Part shown: one piece after another, positions 1-7,698 of the stretch
Position numbering within the stretch: the first letter of the stretch is position 1
Layout: every line of letters begins with the position of its first letter
IMG/VR virus record: IMGVR_UViG_3300025154_000006
Location: 1 to 64,000 of that record
DNA length: 64,000 nt
Direction: 5' to 3' (one strand)
Source of the DNA: a virus
Translations under genes and position numbers: made by a program
The notes under the pieces: model-generated
What the model was told of the DNA's origin: nothing
Databases searched by the model: none
The model's input: the letters and a program-made list of their open reading frames with translations, nothing else

Positions 1-15
1 ATCATCGAGACTAAA

Positions 16-438
16 ATGAAAAGTTATTCTAAGAAATGGTTATCTTTACTTTATGAACTTGGTAAAGAAATTCGTAAACGTGGAGTAGAAAGACATAAAA
101 ACCATGGTTCATATTGGCGCCTAGTTCTTCCAAATGGCATAATTTTTGATCATGATGATTATAACCATAATGTAATCGTTACTTTTCCAGACGGATCTGA
201 GCTATGGTGGGCAGGAAATTTTGGAGGAGAGGTTGGTAATGCTACTGAATATGATTTACAAATTGCTATTGATGCTATTACCTTGACAAGGTATCCAGAA
301 AACCATGAATATATTACTTCGCTAAAAGAAAAACGCACTCTACTGGCGGCTGAATATTCTCGACAACTTGAACGTCTTACGGAAATTGATCGAAAACTTT
401 CTAAATTAGACGAACTTCTAGATAAAGAGTTGCAGTAA
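16..438 (+). CDS. Hypothetical protein, 140 aa
   Basis: Family not recognised. The product is a soluble 140-residue protein. The first ~100 residues are rich in aromatic residues, with a FDHDDYNH-like stretch near residue 45. The last ~40 residues are charged and look helical, probably a coiled coil. It is the first complete gene in the window and is followed at once by a 15-bp palindrome and a 13-bp hairpin, so the upstream transcription unit probably ends here. Confidence 0.7.
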   Translation: MKSYSKKWLSLLYELGKEIRKRGVERHKNHGSYWRLVLPNGIIFDHDDYNHNVIVTFPDGSELWWAGNFGGEVGNATEYDLQIAIDAITLTRYPENHEYITSLKEKRTLLAAEYSRQLERLTEIDRKLSKLDELLDKELQ

Positions 439-439
439 A

Positions 440-454
440 GTTCGCACTACGAAC
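440..454. repeat. Dispersed palindrome, copy 1
   Basis: GTTCGCACTACGAAC. Intergenic, directly after the stop of the first gene and touching a strong hairpin. One of at least 21 related copies. Confidence 0.85.
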
Positions 455-487
455 CCAGAGGGCGCTTATTTACAAAGCGCCCTCTGG
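455..487 (+). terminator. 13-bp hairpin, probable transcription end
   Basis: A perfect 13-bp stem (455-467 with 475-487) closes a 7-nt loop right after the first gene. There is no T-run, so it may be a factor-assisted terminator or an RNA-stability element rather than a classical intrinsic terminator. The next promoter lies 45 nt downstream. Confidence 0.6.
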
Positions 488-530
488 AAAGGAGATAAAC
501 CAAAATGATAGAAATTCATTTCTAAATCTG

Positions 531-539
531 TGATATAAT
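531..539 (+). promoter_or_regulatory. Extended -10 promoter ahead of GIY-YIG gene
   Basis: TGATATAAT matches the extended -10 consensus TGnTATAAT. There is no clear -35. Transcription would start near 546, the first bases of the long hairpin described at 545-651. Confidence 0.55.
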
Positions 540-544
540 CTAAA

Positions 545-651
545 TATCGAGATTGATTATGCACAGTTTTTCTGTTACAATATATTCAACGTCCGCCGCT
601 ACTATTGCCTCTGTGCATCAGTCTCGATAACTGAGTAGTTGGTGGACGTTG
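545..651 (+). ncRNA. Candidate pseudoknotted RNA or structured leader
   Basis: Positions 545-557 pair with 617-629 (13 bp with one G-U). Positions 561-566 pair with 611-616 (6 bp). The hairpin loop (567-610) contains CAACGTCCGCC at 587-597, which can pair with GGTGGACGTTG at 641-651 (11 bp with one G-U). Together these make a large pseudoknot. A short T-rich tract follows, then the GIY-YIG start codon at 668. It could control endonuclease translation or be a separate small RNA. I could not match it to a known class. Confidence 0.4.
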
Positions 652-667
652 TTTTATTGAGGCTAAA

Positions 668-1354
668 ATGAATTCTGGCATCTATCAAATAAGGAATAAG
701 ATTAACAATTATATATACATTGGATCTGCTGTATCTATAACAGAAAGATGGACTGAACATATTCGTAGACTTAACAAGAATAAGCACCATAGTCGTCATC
801 TTCAATCTGCCTGGAATAAGTATGGTGAAGAAAATTTTGAGTTTTCTATTCTCGAAGAATGCGAGAAAGAGCAACTGGTCGAACGAGAACAGTATTATCT
901 GGATACGCTTTGTCCTGAATATAATGTCTGTAAGATTGCATATAGTCAATTAGGAATGAAGCATACTCCAGAAGCGCGAGAGAAAATGTCTATTTCGCGA
1001 AGAGGAAAAATATGTACGGCGGAAACCCGTAAAAAACTATCAGAAAAAGCGAAGGGAAGAACTTTTTCTCAACAATGGCATGAACTTCAAAGCATATCTC
1101 ATAGAGGCTATAAGCCAACTTAGGAAGCTGTACTTAATATGTCTAAGGCCCAGTTAGGAAGAAAACATTCCCAAGAGACAAAAGATAAACAAGCTCTTTG
1201 GCATAAGGGAAGACCTCGTTCTCCAGAAACTATAATAAAAATGTCTATTGCGAATAAAGGGAAAAAGGCCAGTCCAGAGACTCGCAGAAAAATGTCAGAA
1301 GCGCGTATAAAATACCTTTTATCTTTAAAAAAAGAAAATGAGGAAACTACATGA
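668..1354 (+). pseudogene. GIY-YIG homing endonuclease, broken by an in-frame TAG
   Basis: Residues 1-151 carry the GIY-YIG nuclease domain (GIYQIRN, then YIGSA), followed by NUMOD3-type DNA-binding repeats. A TAG at 1121-1123 interrupts it, and the same frame continues with more NUMOD3 repeats (HSQETKDK, SPETRRKMSEA) to 1354. An intact homologue of 253 residues lies at 59282-60043 on the other strand, which supports one original gene of about 228 codons. The stop codon overlaps the ATG of the next gene. TAG is used as a normal stop elsewhere here, so recoding is unlikely. The N-terminal fragment alone could still be a nuclease with reduced DNA targeting. Confidence 0.8.
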
Positions 1355-2292
1355 GTTTAACGTCACTAATTCGTAATCCAATTATTAGAAAAGAAATACT
1401 AAGCCATTGCGCAATTCCCAAAATAGATAAAATGGAAATGTTGATCCAGAGAAGAACAAACAATCCAAGCGTTCTCGGCACCGCGGTAGATTATGCAATT
1501 CGCTTCTGGCTCGAGAAGAAGCATAGTGGAATTCAAGTCAATCCACTTGTGGCAGAACTTGCGCTTACTCGGGATATTCCCGAATTTACTTTCAACAAGA
1601 AGTCGGAAGCCAGGAAGATTGTAAAACAAGCACTTGAATATATAGAACAAGCAAAGGTGCTTGACGATAGCTTTTGTTACTGGGTGTTCCAGTTGGCAAA
1701 TTTAGATCTCATCTACCGTCAACAGATCATGCCCAAGTCTATTCCAATGATCCCAAGCCAGAACGACATTAGGGAACTCAAAGACCTGGTTGCACTTGCT
1801 ATCAAAAGTTGGCCCGTTCCGCGTAGTTATTGCTTACTCAATCCTACTTTCGGGACCGCAAGTCAAATGGTAGGTGGTGCCGACGCTGACGTAATCCAAG
1901 ATAGCACAATCATTGACATAAAGTGCGTAGCAGAACCGTCTATTTCGGATGTGGTTGTGCAGTTGATTGGCTACACTTCACTTTATTCTGCTGGAACTAT
2001 TGACAAACTACCAATTGGAGAGAATATAGACAAAATTGGCGTCTACTATGCTCGTCATGGGAAGTACCTGTCTTGGGATATTGGAGAGATCTGTTCTTGG
2101 CAAGAAATCAAAGGACTTTATTTGTTTCTTGAGACTATGGTAAAACAAGGAACATTGACCACTGGCAATCGTGGACTTGGTACTGACAATGGCACTATGG
2201 AATATCTTGAAAAGGCTTTCTCGCAAGATGAAAATATTGATGTTGGTAGAATTTTTGAAGATGAAAACAACGGTTTTGATTTTTTGGTTTAA
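1351..2292 (+). CDS. PD-(D/E)XK nuclease (Cas4/RecB-like), 313 aa
   Basis: Likely a metal-dependent DNA exonuclease acting in phage recombination or host DNA breakdown. An early helical motif, GTAVDYAIRFWLE near residue 43, precedes the catalytic core: an aspartate in GGADADV near residue 174, then IDIKC near residue 189, with a downstream Q-containing helix (VVVQLIGYTSLY). This is the order expected for the PD-(D/E)XK fold. Its start overlaps the end of the broken GIY-YIG gene by four bases. A Rad52-like annealing protein at 16268 could be its functional partner, although the two genes are 14 kb apart. Exact subfamily is not determined. Confidence 0.75.
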   Translation: MSLTSLIRNPIIRKEILSHCAIPKIDKMEMLIQRRTNNPSVLGTAVDYAIRFWLEKKHSGIQVNPLVAELALTRDIPEFTFNKKSEARKIVKQALEYIEQAKVLDDSFCYWVFQLANLDLIYRQQIMPKSIPMIPSQNDIRELKDLVALAIKSWPVPRSYCLLNPTFGTASQMVGGADADVIQDSTIIDIKCVAEPSISDVVVQLIGYTSLYSAGTIDKLPIGENIDKIGVYYARHGKYLSWDIGEICSWQEIKGLYLFLETMVKQGTLTTGNRGLGTDNGTMEYLEKAFSQDENIDVGRIFEDENNGFDFLV

Positions 2293-2305
2293 TAGGAGAT
2301 AGGCA

Positions 2306-2593
2306 ATGGAAAAACAAAGTACTGTTCGGTTTTGGGACAACATGGGAAAGAAACGCTCAATGATTGTTCATTTTCCCTCTATAGAAATTGCAGAAGCGTT
2401 TATTGAAACTTATCAAAACTATGGAAGTATTCGACAATTTAGCGCAGATGTTTATGAAAATTACGAGAAATATCCACCTTTGCAAGGAAGTAACAGGCAT
2501 GATGAATTTGTTTATATTCATGGAAAGAACGATCTGCCTACTTTTCTGGCAATTTACAATACTATTCTTTATGATAGCGGAGGCATGATATGA
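2306..2593 (+). CDS. Hypothetical protein, 95 aa
   Basis: Not recognised. A compact soluble protein of mixed alpha/beta character, with no cysteine pairs or membrane segment. It has a good ribosome site (AGGAG) and its stop overlaps the start of the next small gene by four bases, so the two are probably translated together. Confidence 0.65.
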   Translation: MEKQSTVRFWDNMGKKRSMIVHFPSIEIAEAFIETYQNYGSIRQFSADVYENYEKYPPLQGSNRHDEFVYIHGKNDLPTFLAIYNTILYDSGGMI

Positions 2594-2715
2594 AGAAACT
2601 GTATAAAGTCTATGATTTAAAAAGCGATAACTGTACTCGTCAATATCTTACAGAGGCAGAGGTTGTAGAATTAAGGCATAAGGGTTATCGCGTAACCTTG
2701 ATTGAGGAGAGTTAA
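2590..2715 (+). CDS. Hypothetical small protein, 41 aa
   Basis: Reads MKKLYKVYDLKSDN and ends VTLIEES. The start overlaps the preceding stop (ATGA) and the stop sits two bases before the next ATG. The compact spacing supports a real gene. A C-terminal segment (TEAEVVELRHKGYRV) resembles small domains seen in phage proteins of unknown role. Confidence 0.6.
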   Translation: MKKLYKVYDLKSDNCTRQYLTEAEVVELRHKGYRVTLIEES

Positions 2716-2716
2716 T

Positions 2717-2929
2717 ATGGAAACCAGAATTGGTTTTTATGTTGAAATTGAATTTGACGACGAAAGTCAAGATAATCCAGATTCCATTGCCATAATTGCC
2801 GACAACTTAGCAAATGCAATCATTGAAAAAGCCAATGGAGACGGACTGGCGGACGAAGACGAAGATGGTATTACTCTTGCGGTAGATATTTTTAATTCAA
2901 AGTTAGCGCCTGTTCATAAATATGTTTAG
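2717..2929 (+). CDS. Hypothetical acidic protein, 70 aa
   Basis: Start taken at ATG 2717, reading METRIGFYVE, behind a GAGGAG site; an upstream in-frame TTG is less likely. The protein is very acidic in the middle (LADEDEDGI). Small acidic phage proteins often bind host proteins or mimic DNA, but nothing here shows which. Confidence 0.65.
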   Translation: METRIGFYVEIEFDDESQDNPDSIAIIADNLANAIIEKANGDGLADEDEDGITLAVDIFNSKLAPVHKYV

Positions 2930-2939
2930 AGGAACTAAA

Positions 2940-3164
2940 ATGAAAATCATAATCAAAATTGTAATTAATACAGATAGTTCAATATTTAACGTTAACCCGG
3001 GCCAGAAAATAAGCGAAGAGGCAGTTTGGGCGCTTTTGGGCATTACTGGGGATTTGTTAATTTATGATCATATAACTCATTTTGCTGGCTTCAATCCGAT
3101 CAAAGACGAAAACGGAAACAAGATTGGAACAATTTCATTCAATACAAAGGAGATAAAATCATGA
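2940..3164 (+). CDS. Hypothetical protein, 74 aa
   Basis: Start placed at ATG 2940 (MKIIIKIVIN), with a GAGG-type ribosome site just upstream. Strongly beta-like N-terminus; no known motif. The stop overlaps the next start by four bases. Confidence 0.6.
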   Translation: MKIIIKIVINTDSSIFNVNPGQKISEEAVWALLGITGDLLIYDHITHFAGFNPIKDENGNKIGTISFNTKEIKS

Positions 3165-3493
3165 TCTGCCCACATTGCCATAAAGATAATACTGAGTTCG
3201 TAGAAGTAGAAAACCCCGAGTACTGGTGCCAGAATCTGGAATCTAATATTATTCCTGTTGGCACTGCCGTAGAGTGCTTGTCGTGTGGCTTGCGCGGTCC
3301 TGGTTCTTTTGAAGGAAATGACGATGATGATACCCAAGCGGCCATGGAACTTTGGAATAGTTTGGTCATGGTAAATGAAAATAGTCGCCGTAAAATTACA
3401 GAAATGTTTATTCTTACGCCCATTGTGGACAGCACACTAGTTAATTTTGTTTTAGATTTACTTTTCAAAGTTAAGGATACTAAAAATGACTAA
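3161..3493 (+). CDS. Zinc-ribbon protein, Lar-like, 110 aa
   Basis: N-terminal CPHC and a second CLSCG near residue 40 form a four-cysteine zinc ribbon. This is followed by RGPG and, after an acidic spacer, AAMELWNSL. The layout CPxC...CxxCG.xGP...A...WN is the pattern of the Lar restriction-alleviation family, which modulates host type I restriction. The ~50-residue C-terminal extension is not typical. The role is inferred from the pattern only; generic phage zinc-ribbon proteins share part of it. Confidence 0.6.
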   Translation: MICPHCHKDNTEFVEVENPEYWCQNLESNIIPVGTAVECLSCGLRGPGSFEGNDDDDTQAAMELWNSLVMVNENSRRKITEMFILTPIVDSTLVNFVLDLLFKVKDTKND

Positions 3494-3679
3494 AGACCAA
3501 CAGAAAGACTATATTTCAATGAAATTAGAAAACATAAAAAGCGTATTCTTGATGTTATTGAAAACGATGCTATTCCAGAATACTGGACCGGAAGAGAATT
3601 GAGTATATTAGCGCAGCAACTTCTTGATAATGTAACTCAAAACCACGTCAAGGAAGTTCGCAATGCGAACAAAATATAG
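3486..3679 (+). pseudogene. Small gene with a frameshift (~63 codons)
   Basis: Opens at ATG 3486 (MTKDQQK) but hits TGA at 3600. A second frame picks up near 3503 and reads a convincing protein (RKHKKRILDVIEND, WTGRELSILAQQ) to TAG 3677-3679, with no start of its own. The parts fit one gene disrupted by a one-base indel around 3500-3525. The stop region contains a copy of the dispersed palindrome. Programmed frameshifting cannot be excluded, but no classical slippery heptamer is present. Confidence 0.55.
3656..3670. repeat. Dispersed palindrome, copy 2
   Basis: GTTCGCAATGCGAAC, at the 3' end of the frameshifted small gene and about 20 nt ahead of the next start codon. Confidence 0.85.
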
Positions 3680-3689
3680 GAGACAAGAC

Positions 3690-3923
3690 ATGGGTAAAAC
3701 TTCCGGCAATCACATTACCAGGGCAATTGAGGAAATTGATAATGCACTTTGGAATATTAAACCAGAAGATCAGAATTCCGTGCATTTAGCGCGTGCTTAT
3801 CTGATATTCTCTCTTTTCTCAGACGGATACGAACTTTCTACATCCTATCGTGTTATTAAATCTAAGCGCGGTCCAGAACTTTATAAAAAAGCCTTGAAAC
3901 TTATTGAAAAATTGGAGAAATAA
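3690..3923 (+). CDS. Hypothetical helical protein, 77 aa
   Basis: Start taken at ATG 3690 (MGKTSGNH) behind AGGAG; the in-frame codon at 3663 overlaps the palindrome. The sequence looks all-helical and resembles a small two-helix protein. Function unknown. Confidence 0.65.
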   Translation: MGKTSGNHITRAIEEIDNALWNIKPEDQNSVHLARAYLIFSLFSDGYELSTSYRVIKSKRGPELYKKALKLIEKLEK

Positions 3924-3924
3924 A

Positions 3925-4407
3925 ATGCACAACATTCACTATGCACGTATTTACGCAGGATCGCCCGAAGATGCTTGTGGTATGGCCAAGTCTCAAATTG
4001 AAGACTTTGGCGATGAGAACAACTGGCGCCGCATTATAGGATGCGTGGATAAGGCAGGGAACCAATATCATACAAGCGACGATGATAGTCGTTGGGAATT
4101 GCCTAAATCATGGCAGGAAATTGAAGACCAGCTCAAACGGGAACTTGTACCAGACGCCTGGACCAAAGAGAACTTTGACACAAGTATCGCCAAACTTCAA
4201 GGCGGCGAAACGCTTCAAGAAACAGATTGGTACCATATTCGTAAATATGCAGAACACATGGAAGATACGATCTACTTACCAGCATTTTCTCTTGAAGCAA
4301 GAAGTCAGCTACGCGAGTATCAATATGACGAATTTGGACTTACTAATCTTTGCGAAGAAGATGAAAATAGTACTGAATATATTGTTGCCGTGGATATGCA
4401 CAGTTAA
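3925..4407 (+). CDS. Hypothetical protein, 160 aa
   Basis: Start taken at ATG 3925 (MHNIHYARIYAG), one base after the preceding stop and behind GGAG. Soluble and acidic, with several tryptophans, no cysteine pairs and no recognised domain. Followed by a zinc-ribbon gene 12 nt downstream. Confidence 0.65.
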   Translation: MHNIHYARIYAGSPEDACGMAKSQIEDFGDENNWRRIIGCVDKAGNQYHTSDDDSRWELPKSWQEIEDQLKRELVPDAWTKENFDTSIAKLQGGETLQETDWYHIRKYAEHMEDTIYLPAFSLEARSQLREYQYDEFGLTNLCEEDENSTEYIVAVDMHS

Positions 4408-4419
4408 GGAAACTAAATA

Positions 4420-4932
4420 ATGGAAACTAAGTCACTTACGCAAGAAGAGGCAGAGGAATATATTAACTCTGGTGGTATTGACTGTCCATTTTGTGATGTG
4501 AAAAACAGTGTTCGGACAAATGGAATTGATTCCGGTACCGGAGTTGCAGAATCTACTTGTTTATACTGCGAAAAAACCTGGACAGAATTCTGGAAAATGG
4601 TTGGCGTTTGTGATGATGACAATAGAGACAATCCTTTCTATCTCGAAGAACCAAAATGCTTAGTTCGGGTAATTGAAGCGGAAATTCCGCATGGACAAGA
4701 AGTCTATATGGTGTGTATTCTCCTGTCTCCTGACGAGAAAACCAGCGTGGTTCTGTTGGATAGCGACGATCCGCTTAGTTGTATTTCGCCCAGAGACTAT
4801 GATACGTTCTTGTTTAATTGCGAAGAACAAGCGCGATTTTGGAAATGCGAATTGGACATTCGCATAAAGAAAGATGATTATTTTGATCCCAGTTTGCCAG
4901 ACAACGCCTATGAAAACGAAGAGACAAAATGA
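4420..4932 (+). CDS. Zinc-ribbon protein, 170 aa
   Basis: CPFC at residues ~22-25 and CLYC at ~47-50 form a zinc ribbon followed by KTWTEFW. The remaining ~110 residues are acidic and unrecognised, ending in an Asp/Glu-rich tail. The stop overlaps the next start by four bases. Many genes in this block carry such ribbons, possibly because they bind nucleic acid or host transcription proteins. Confidence 0.65.
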   Translation: METKSLTQEEAEEYINSGGIDCPFCDVKNSVRTNGIDSGTGVAESTCLYCEKTWTEFWKMVGVCDDDNRDNPFYLEEPKCLVRVIEAEIPHGQEVYMVCILLSPDEKTSVVLLDSDDPLSCISPRDYDTFLFNCEEQARFWKCELDIRIKKDDYFDPSLPDNAYENEETK

Positions 4933-5192
4933 AAACACTTCAACCTAAATGTCCTGAATGCGAAAAACTATCTGCTGTCCGCGAAAAATCTCAGCCACTT
5001 GGAGAATTCTTAGATTGGTTAGAACGCGAAAGAGGATTAACCCTTGCGGAGTTTGAAGAACACGCTGAACATTATTTTCCCGCAAGAATAGGGACAGAAA
5101 GACTTCTTGCAGAATACTTCAATATTGATCTCGGCGCAGCAGAAAGAGAACGATCTGCATTATTGAAATGGTTACAAGAAGAACAGGAGTAA
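4929..5192 (+). CDS. Conserved phage protein with EFLDWL motif, 87 aa
   Basis: Starts with a CPEC knuckle, then KLSAVREKSQPLGEFLDWL and, near the end, LLAEYFNIDLGAAERERSALL. This combination recurs in small hypothetical proteins of many tailed phages, usually near replication genes. The function is unknown. It overlaps the previous gene by four bases. Confidence 0.7.
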   Translation: MKTLQPKCPECEKLSAVREKSQPLGEFLDWLERERGLTLAEFEEHAEHYFPARIGTERLLAEYFNIDLGAAERERSALLKWLQEEQE

Positions 5193-5194
5193 AT

Positions 5195-5291
5195 ATGAAC
5201 TACAAAACTATTGTTTCAAGATATATTCGGCAAACCATTTATCACAGAGCAAGATAGTCCTGATTTTCCACAAATTTGGAGTACAGAATGA
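5195..5291 (+). pseudogene. Small gene with a frameshift (~32 codons)
   Basis: ATG 5195 begins MNYKT, then stops at a TAG near 5257. The neighbouring frame reads LFQDIFGKPFITEQDSP and ends at TGA 5289-5291, which overlaps the next ATG as a real gene end would. The second frame has no start. A single extra base near 5210 explains both. Confidence 0.45.
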
Positions 5292-5482
5292 CAACGCCAA
5301 TTAACAGACTTGTTGAGGCAGCAAAAACCGCAAGGGACATGCTTGACCAATTGCCCATGGGAATTGATTACGACGCCGACCCAGATGATCAATCGCCAGA
5401 AGATATGGTTGCGCATCTTGGCGGATTGATATATAAAATCCTCAATAAAGCGCTTATTGACTTAGGAGAAAATGACCAATGA
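5288..5482 (+). CDS. Hypothetical protein, 64 aa
   Basis: Start taken at ATG 5288 (MTTPINRLVEAA), overlapping the previous stop. Helical N-terminus, then an acidic DYDADPDDQSPED stretch. Overlaps the next gene by four bases. Function unknown. Confidence 0.65.
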   Translation: MTTPINRLVEAAKTARDMLDQLPMGIDYDADPDDQSPEDMVAHLGGLIYKILNKALIDLGENDQ

Positions 5483-5760
5483 AGCGAGACCGTACTACCA
5501 AAATTGTAAATGTCATGGAAAAGAATAGGAAGTATCCCTTTATGCGCCTTCGCGATAAGTGGCTTGCGGAATTAGGATTTACCGAGGGCGCCACTGCATA
5601 CATAACAATTGTAGGCTCAGATACAATTACAATTTCTTCAAGTCCACCTATGTTGGTTAGACAAGAACTCACGCCGATTGAAATAATCAAAGCAGAATAC
5701 GCCAAACTTGGCATCCCAACTACTGAAAAGAAGAAGTATCAAGTTACTATGGTTTTATAA
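5479..5760 (+). CDS. SymE/AbrB-like protein, 93 aa
   Basis: The segment FMRLRDKWLAELGFTEGATAYITI followed by DTITIS matches the SymE-type swapped-hairpin (SpoVT/AbrB-like) pattern: P-x-L-R-x-K-W-L-x-x-x-G-F-x-x-G. In bacteria SymE is a toxin under antisense-RNA control; family members in phages lack known functions. It may be a DNA-binding or toxin-derived protein. I see no obvious antisense promoter here. Confidence 0.6.
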   Translation: MKRDRTTKIVNVMEKNRKYPFMRLRDKWLAELGFTEGATAYITIVGSDTITISSSPPMLVRQELTPIEIIKAEYAKLGIPTTEKKKYQVTMVL

Positions 5761-5771
5761 GGAGAAACATT

Positions 5772-6098
5772 ATGGATTTCAATAAGTTTATCGAAAATTG
5801 CAATAGATTACGCAAAGAACATCCAGAAGTTGGCAGATATAATGTCGTTTGTTCTTCTGACGAAGAGGGAAATTCATTTGGCGAAGTAACGTACAATCCT
5901 ACTGTCTGTTTTGTTGAAGATGGCGACTGGCAAAGCGTTAATTTTGCGTGGCAACCAGTTGTAAAGGAAGGTCCAAAAGAACAACTTTATTGTTCGCAAT
6001 GCGAACAGCCAGTAGAAGAGATTAATCAGAAAACTGCCGAATGTTACGAGTGCTATCTGGATAATCTGCAAAAAGCAAATAGTGTTTGTGTCAACTAG
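5772..6098 (+). CDS. Conserved phage hypothetical protein, 108 aa
   Basis: The N-terminal part (RKEHPEVGRYNVVCSSDEEGN) is a pattern met in phage proteins of unknown function. A C-terminal CSQC...CYEC pair forms a zinc ribbon. It is followed by a promoter for the HNH endonuclease. Confidence 0.65.
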   Translation: MDFNKFIENCNRLRKEHPEVGRYNVVCSSDEEGNSFGEVTYNPTVCFVEDGDWQSVNFAWQPVVKEGPKEQLYCSQCEQPVEEINQKTAECYECYLDNLQKANSVCVN

Positions 6099-6121
6099 GA
6101 GAATAAACATGATTTGGTTTA

Positions 6122-6130
6122 TGTTATAAT
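6122..6130 (+). promoter_or_regulatory. Extended -10 promoter ahead of HNH gene
   Basis: TGTTATAAT, an extended -10 of the TGnTATAAT type, 19 nt before the HNH start codon. The start point would fall close to the ribosome site (AAGGAGG), so the leader is very short. Confidence 0.5.
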
Positions 6131-6148
6131 AATAAGGAGGTAAACAAT

Positions 6149-6646
6149 ATGAAGAAAACTAACGTATGTAGTAGATGTGGGAAAGGTCCGAAAGTAAACA
6201 GATCTTGGTGCAGAGAATGTTTGCGAATATATGATCAAGAGTATCGAAAGCGAAATGCCAAAAGATTAAAAATTTATCGAAACAAGTATCAATTAACTGT
6301 TTATAAAGAAAAAAAATCGGTATATGACAAGAAACACAAAGCCCAAAATAAAGAACATTATAGAGAAAAATCTAAACAATGGAGTCGTCAACTTAGATTG
6401 GATATATTATCTCATTATGGCGGAAAATGTGTTTGTTGTGGAGAAACAAGAACAGAATTCCTTGCAATGGATCATATAAATGGTGGAGGTAATATACACA
6501 GAAAAAGCATAACCACTACTATATACAGATGGCTAAAAGCAAACAATTACCCCGATACTTTTCAGATATTGTGCCATAATTGTAATGCATCAAAATCTTT
6601 TTATGGGTATTGTCCACATCAAAAGGAAAAAGAAAATGTCAATTAA
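6149..6646 (+). CDS. HNH homing endonuclease, 165 aa
   Basis: An N-terminal zinc knuckle (CSRCGK, WCRECL) and a long basic helical linker are followed by the HNH domain: GGKCVCCGE, then MDHINGGG, then FQILCHNCNASK. The DH, the later H/N residues and both CxxC pairs are present, so the nuclease looks intact. It is free-standing, with its own promoter, and its 3' end overlaps the start of the phosphoesterase gene. This suggests insertion next to, not inside, a functional gene. Confidence 0.85.
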   Translation: MKKTNVCSRCGKGPKVNRSWCRECLRIYDQEYRKRNAKRLKIYRNKYQLTVYKEKKSVYDKKHKAQNKEHYREKSKQWSRQLRLDILSHYGGKCVCCGETRTEFLAMDHINGGGNIHRKSITTTIYRWLKANNYPDTFQILCHNCNASKSFYGYCPHQKEKENVN

Positions 6647-7211
6647 TACCAGAAGTTCAAATTCTAATAATCGTATATTTTTCACTTCTGATCAACACTA
6701 TGGCCATGCCAATATACTTAAGTATGCCACTCGTCTTTTTGAGAATGTTCAAGAAATGGACAGAGAACTAATTCGGCGTCACAACGAACGCGTTCAGCCC
6801 AAAGATACTGTTTATATTGTTGGAGATTTTACGCTGAATGGACATGAATTTGCCGTCAAGATAATGGAACAACTAAACGGCAATCTGGTTTTTCTTCCCG
6901 GAAGCCATGATGGAAGATGGTTTGACAAAGATCTTGGAACCGAAAAAATTCGATGCGTGGACCCAATTTACATTATTGAAAAAGCCGCACCAGTTCCCAT
7001 TATTCTGTGCCACTACGCTATGAGAACTTGGTCAAGGTCGCACTATGCTTCTTGGCATCTTTTTGGCCACTCTCACGGAAAACTTGAACCGTATGGACTT
7101 TCATTTGATATTGGAGTAGATTCGCACAATTACTATCCGTGGTCGCTTGATGAAATTGAGCAAAAGATGACAACTTTGAAGCCAATTGAAAACTATTCTA
7201 AAGGAGAATAA
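6636..7211 (+). CDS. Calcineurin-like metallophosphoesterase, 191 aa
   Basis: Motifs in order: SDQHYGHANIL (D-x-H), VYIVGDF (GD), PGSHDGR (usual GNHD, with Ser in place of Asn), ILCHYAM and FGHSHGKL (GHxH). This is a compact phage-type phosphoesterase; relatives act on phosphodiester or phosphomonoester substrates. Start taken at ATG 6636 (MSINTRS), overlapping the HNH stop by 11 bases. The Asn-to-Ser change affects a metal ligand and could reduce activity. Confidence 0.8.
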   Translation: MSINTRSSNSNNRIFFTSDQHYGHANILKYATRLFENVQEMDRELIRRHNERVQPKDTVYIVGDFTLNGHEFAVKIMEQLNGNLVFLPGSHDGRWFDKDLGTEKIRCVDPIYIIEKAAPVPIILCHYAMRTWSRSHYASWHLFGHSHGKLEPYGLSFDIGVDSHNYYPWSLDEIEQKMTTLKPIENYSKGE

Positions 7212-7212
7212 A

Positions 7213-7479
7213 ATGTATATCTGTGATATTGAAACAAATAACTACGACAACGAAAGCGAAGAATACTGGATGATGCACTTTGCAATTGGCGCATTTCGTT
7301 TTAGCCTAAGATTAAATCGCGCCGATGTTATGCGTTTGTTTGGCATGTTCTTTGTTACTAGGAATAGCTCTTCTTTTGTTATTAATTATATGAATGAACT
7401 ACGAATGCCGACAGAAGGCAGGTCCAGAATAGTAACCGTTAGTCTCAAAACGCTAAACGCAAGAAAACAAGGAGAATAA
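7213..7479 (+). CDS. Hypothetical protein, 88 aa
   Basis: Start taken at ATG 7213 (MYICDIETNNY), directly after the preceding stop and behind AAGGAG. Mixed alpha/beta, no recognised motif. Ends at the base where the next gene starts. Confidence 0.6.
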   Translation: MYICDIETNNYDNESEEYWMMHFAIGAFRFSLRLNRADVMRLFGMFFVTRNSSSFVINYMNELRMPTEGRSRIVTVSLKTLNARKQGE

Positions 7480-7664
7480 TGAATACCATTACAGAAGCGC
7501 TTGGCCATTTGGGCGAAACACTTGCCAAGAAGGGATTTAGCGCATTGGACTTGAATTGCGAAGATGACGAGGATGTAATCATGTACGCATTGACATATAT
7601 GGAAAACCACTTGGATGACATTTTAGAGAGCGTACTTGAAGATCAAGATCGAGAAGCGAAATAA
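7479..7664 (+). CDS. Hypothetical acidic protein, 61 aa
   Basis: Helical, strongly acidic in its second half (CEDDEDV, LEDQDRE). Last gene before a strong terminator. Function unknown. Confidence 0.6.
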   Translation: MNTITEALGHLGETLAKKGFSALDLNCEDDEDVIMYALTYMENHLDDILESVLEDQDREAK

Positions 7665-7698
7665 GATTAGTTTGCGTTGCGACCATTCAAACCACAAG

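Noticed and set aside
545-651. Known ribozyme or RNA-guide class (twister, HDV-like, HEARO/omega RNA)
   Set aside because: The pairing order and conserved bases of these classes could not be matched by eye, and no IscB-like gene is adjacent.
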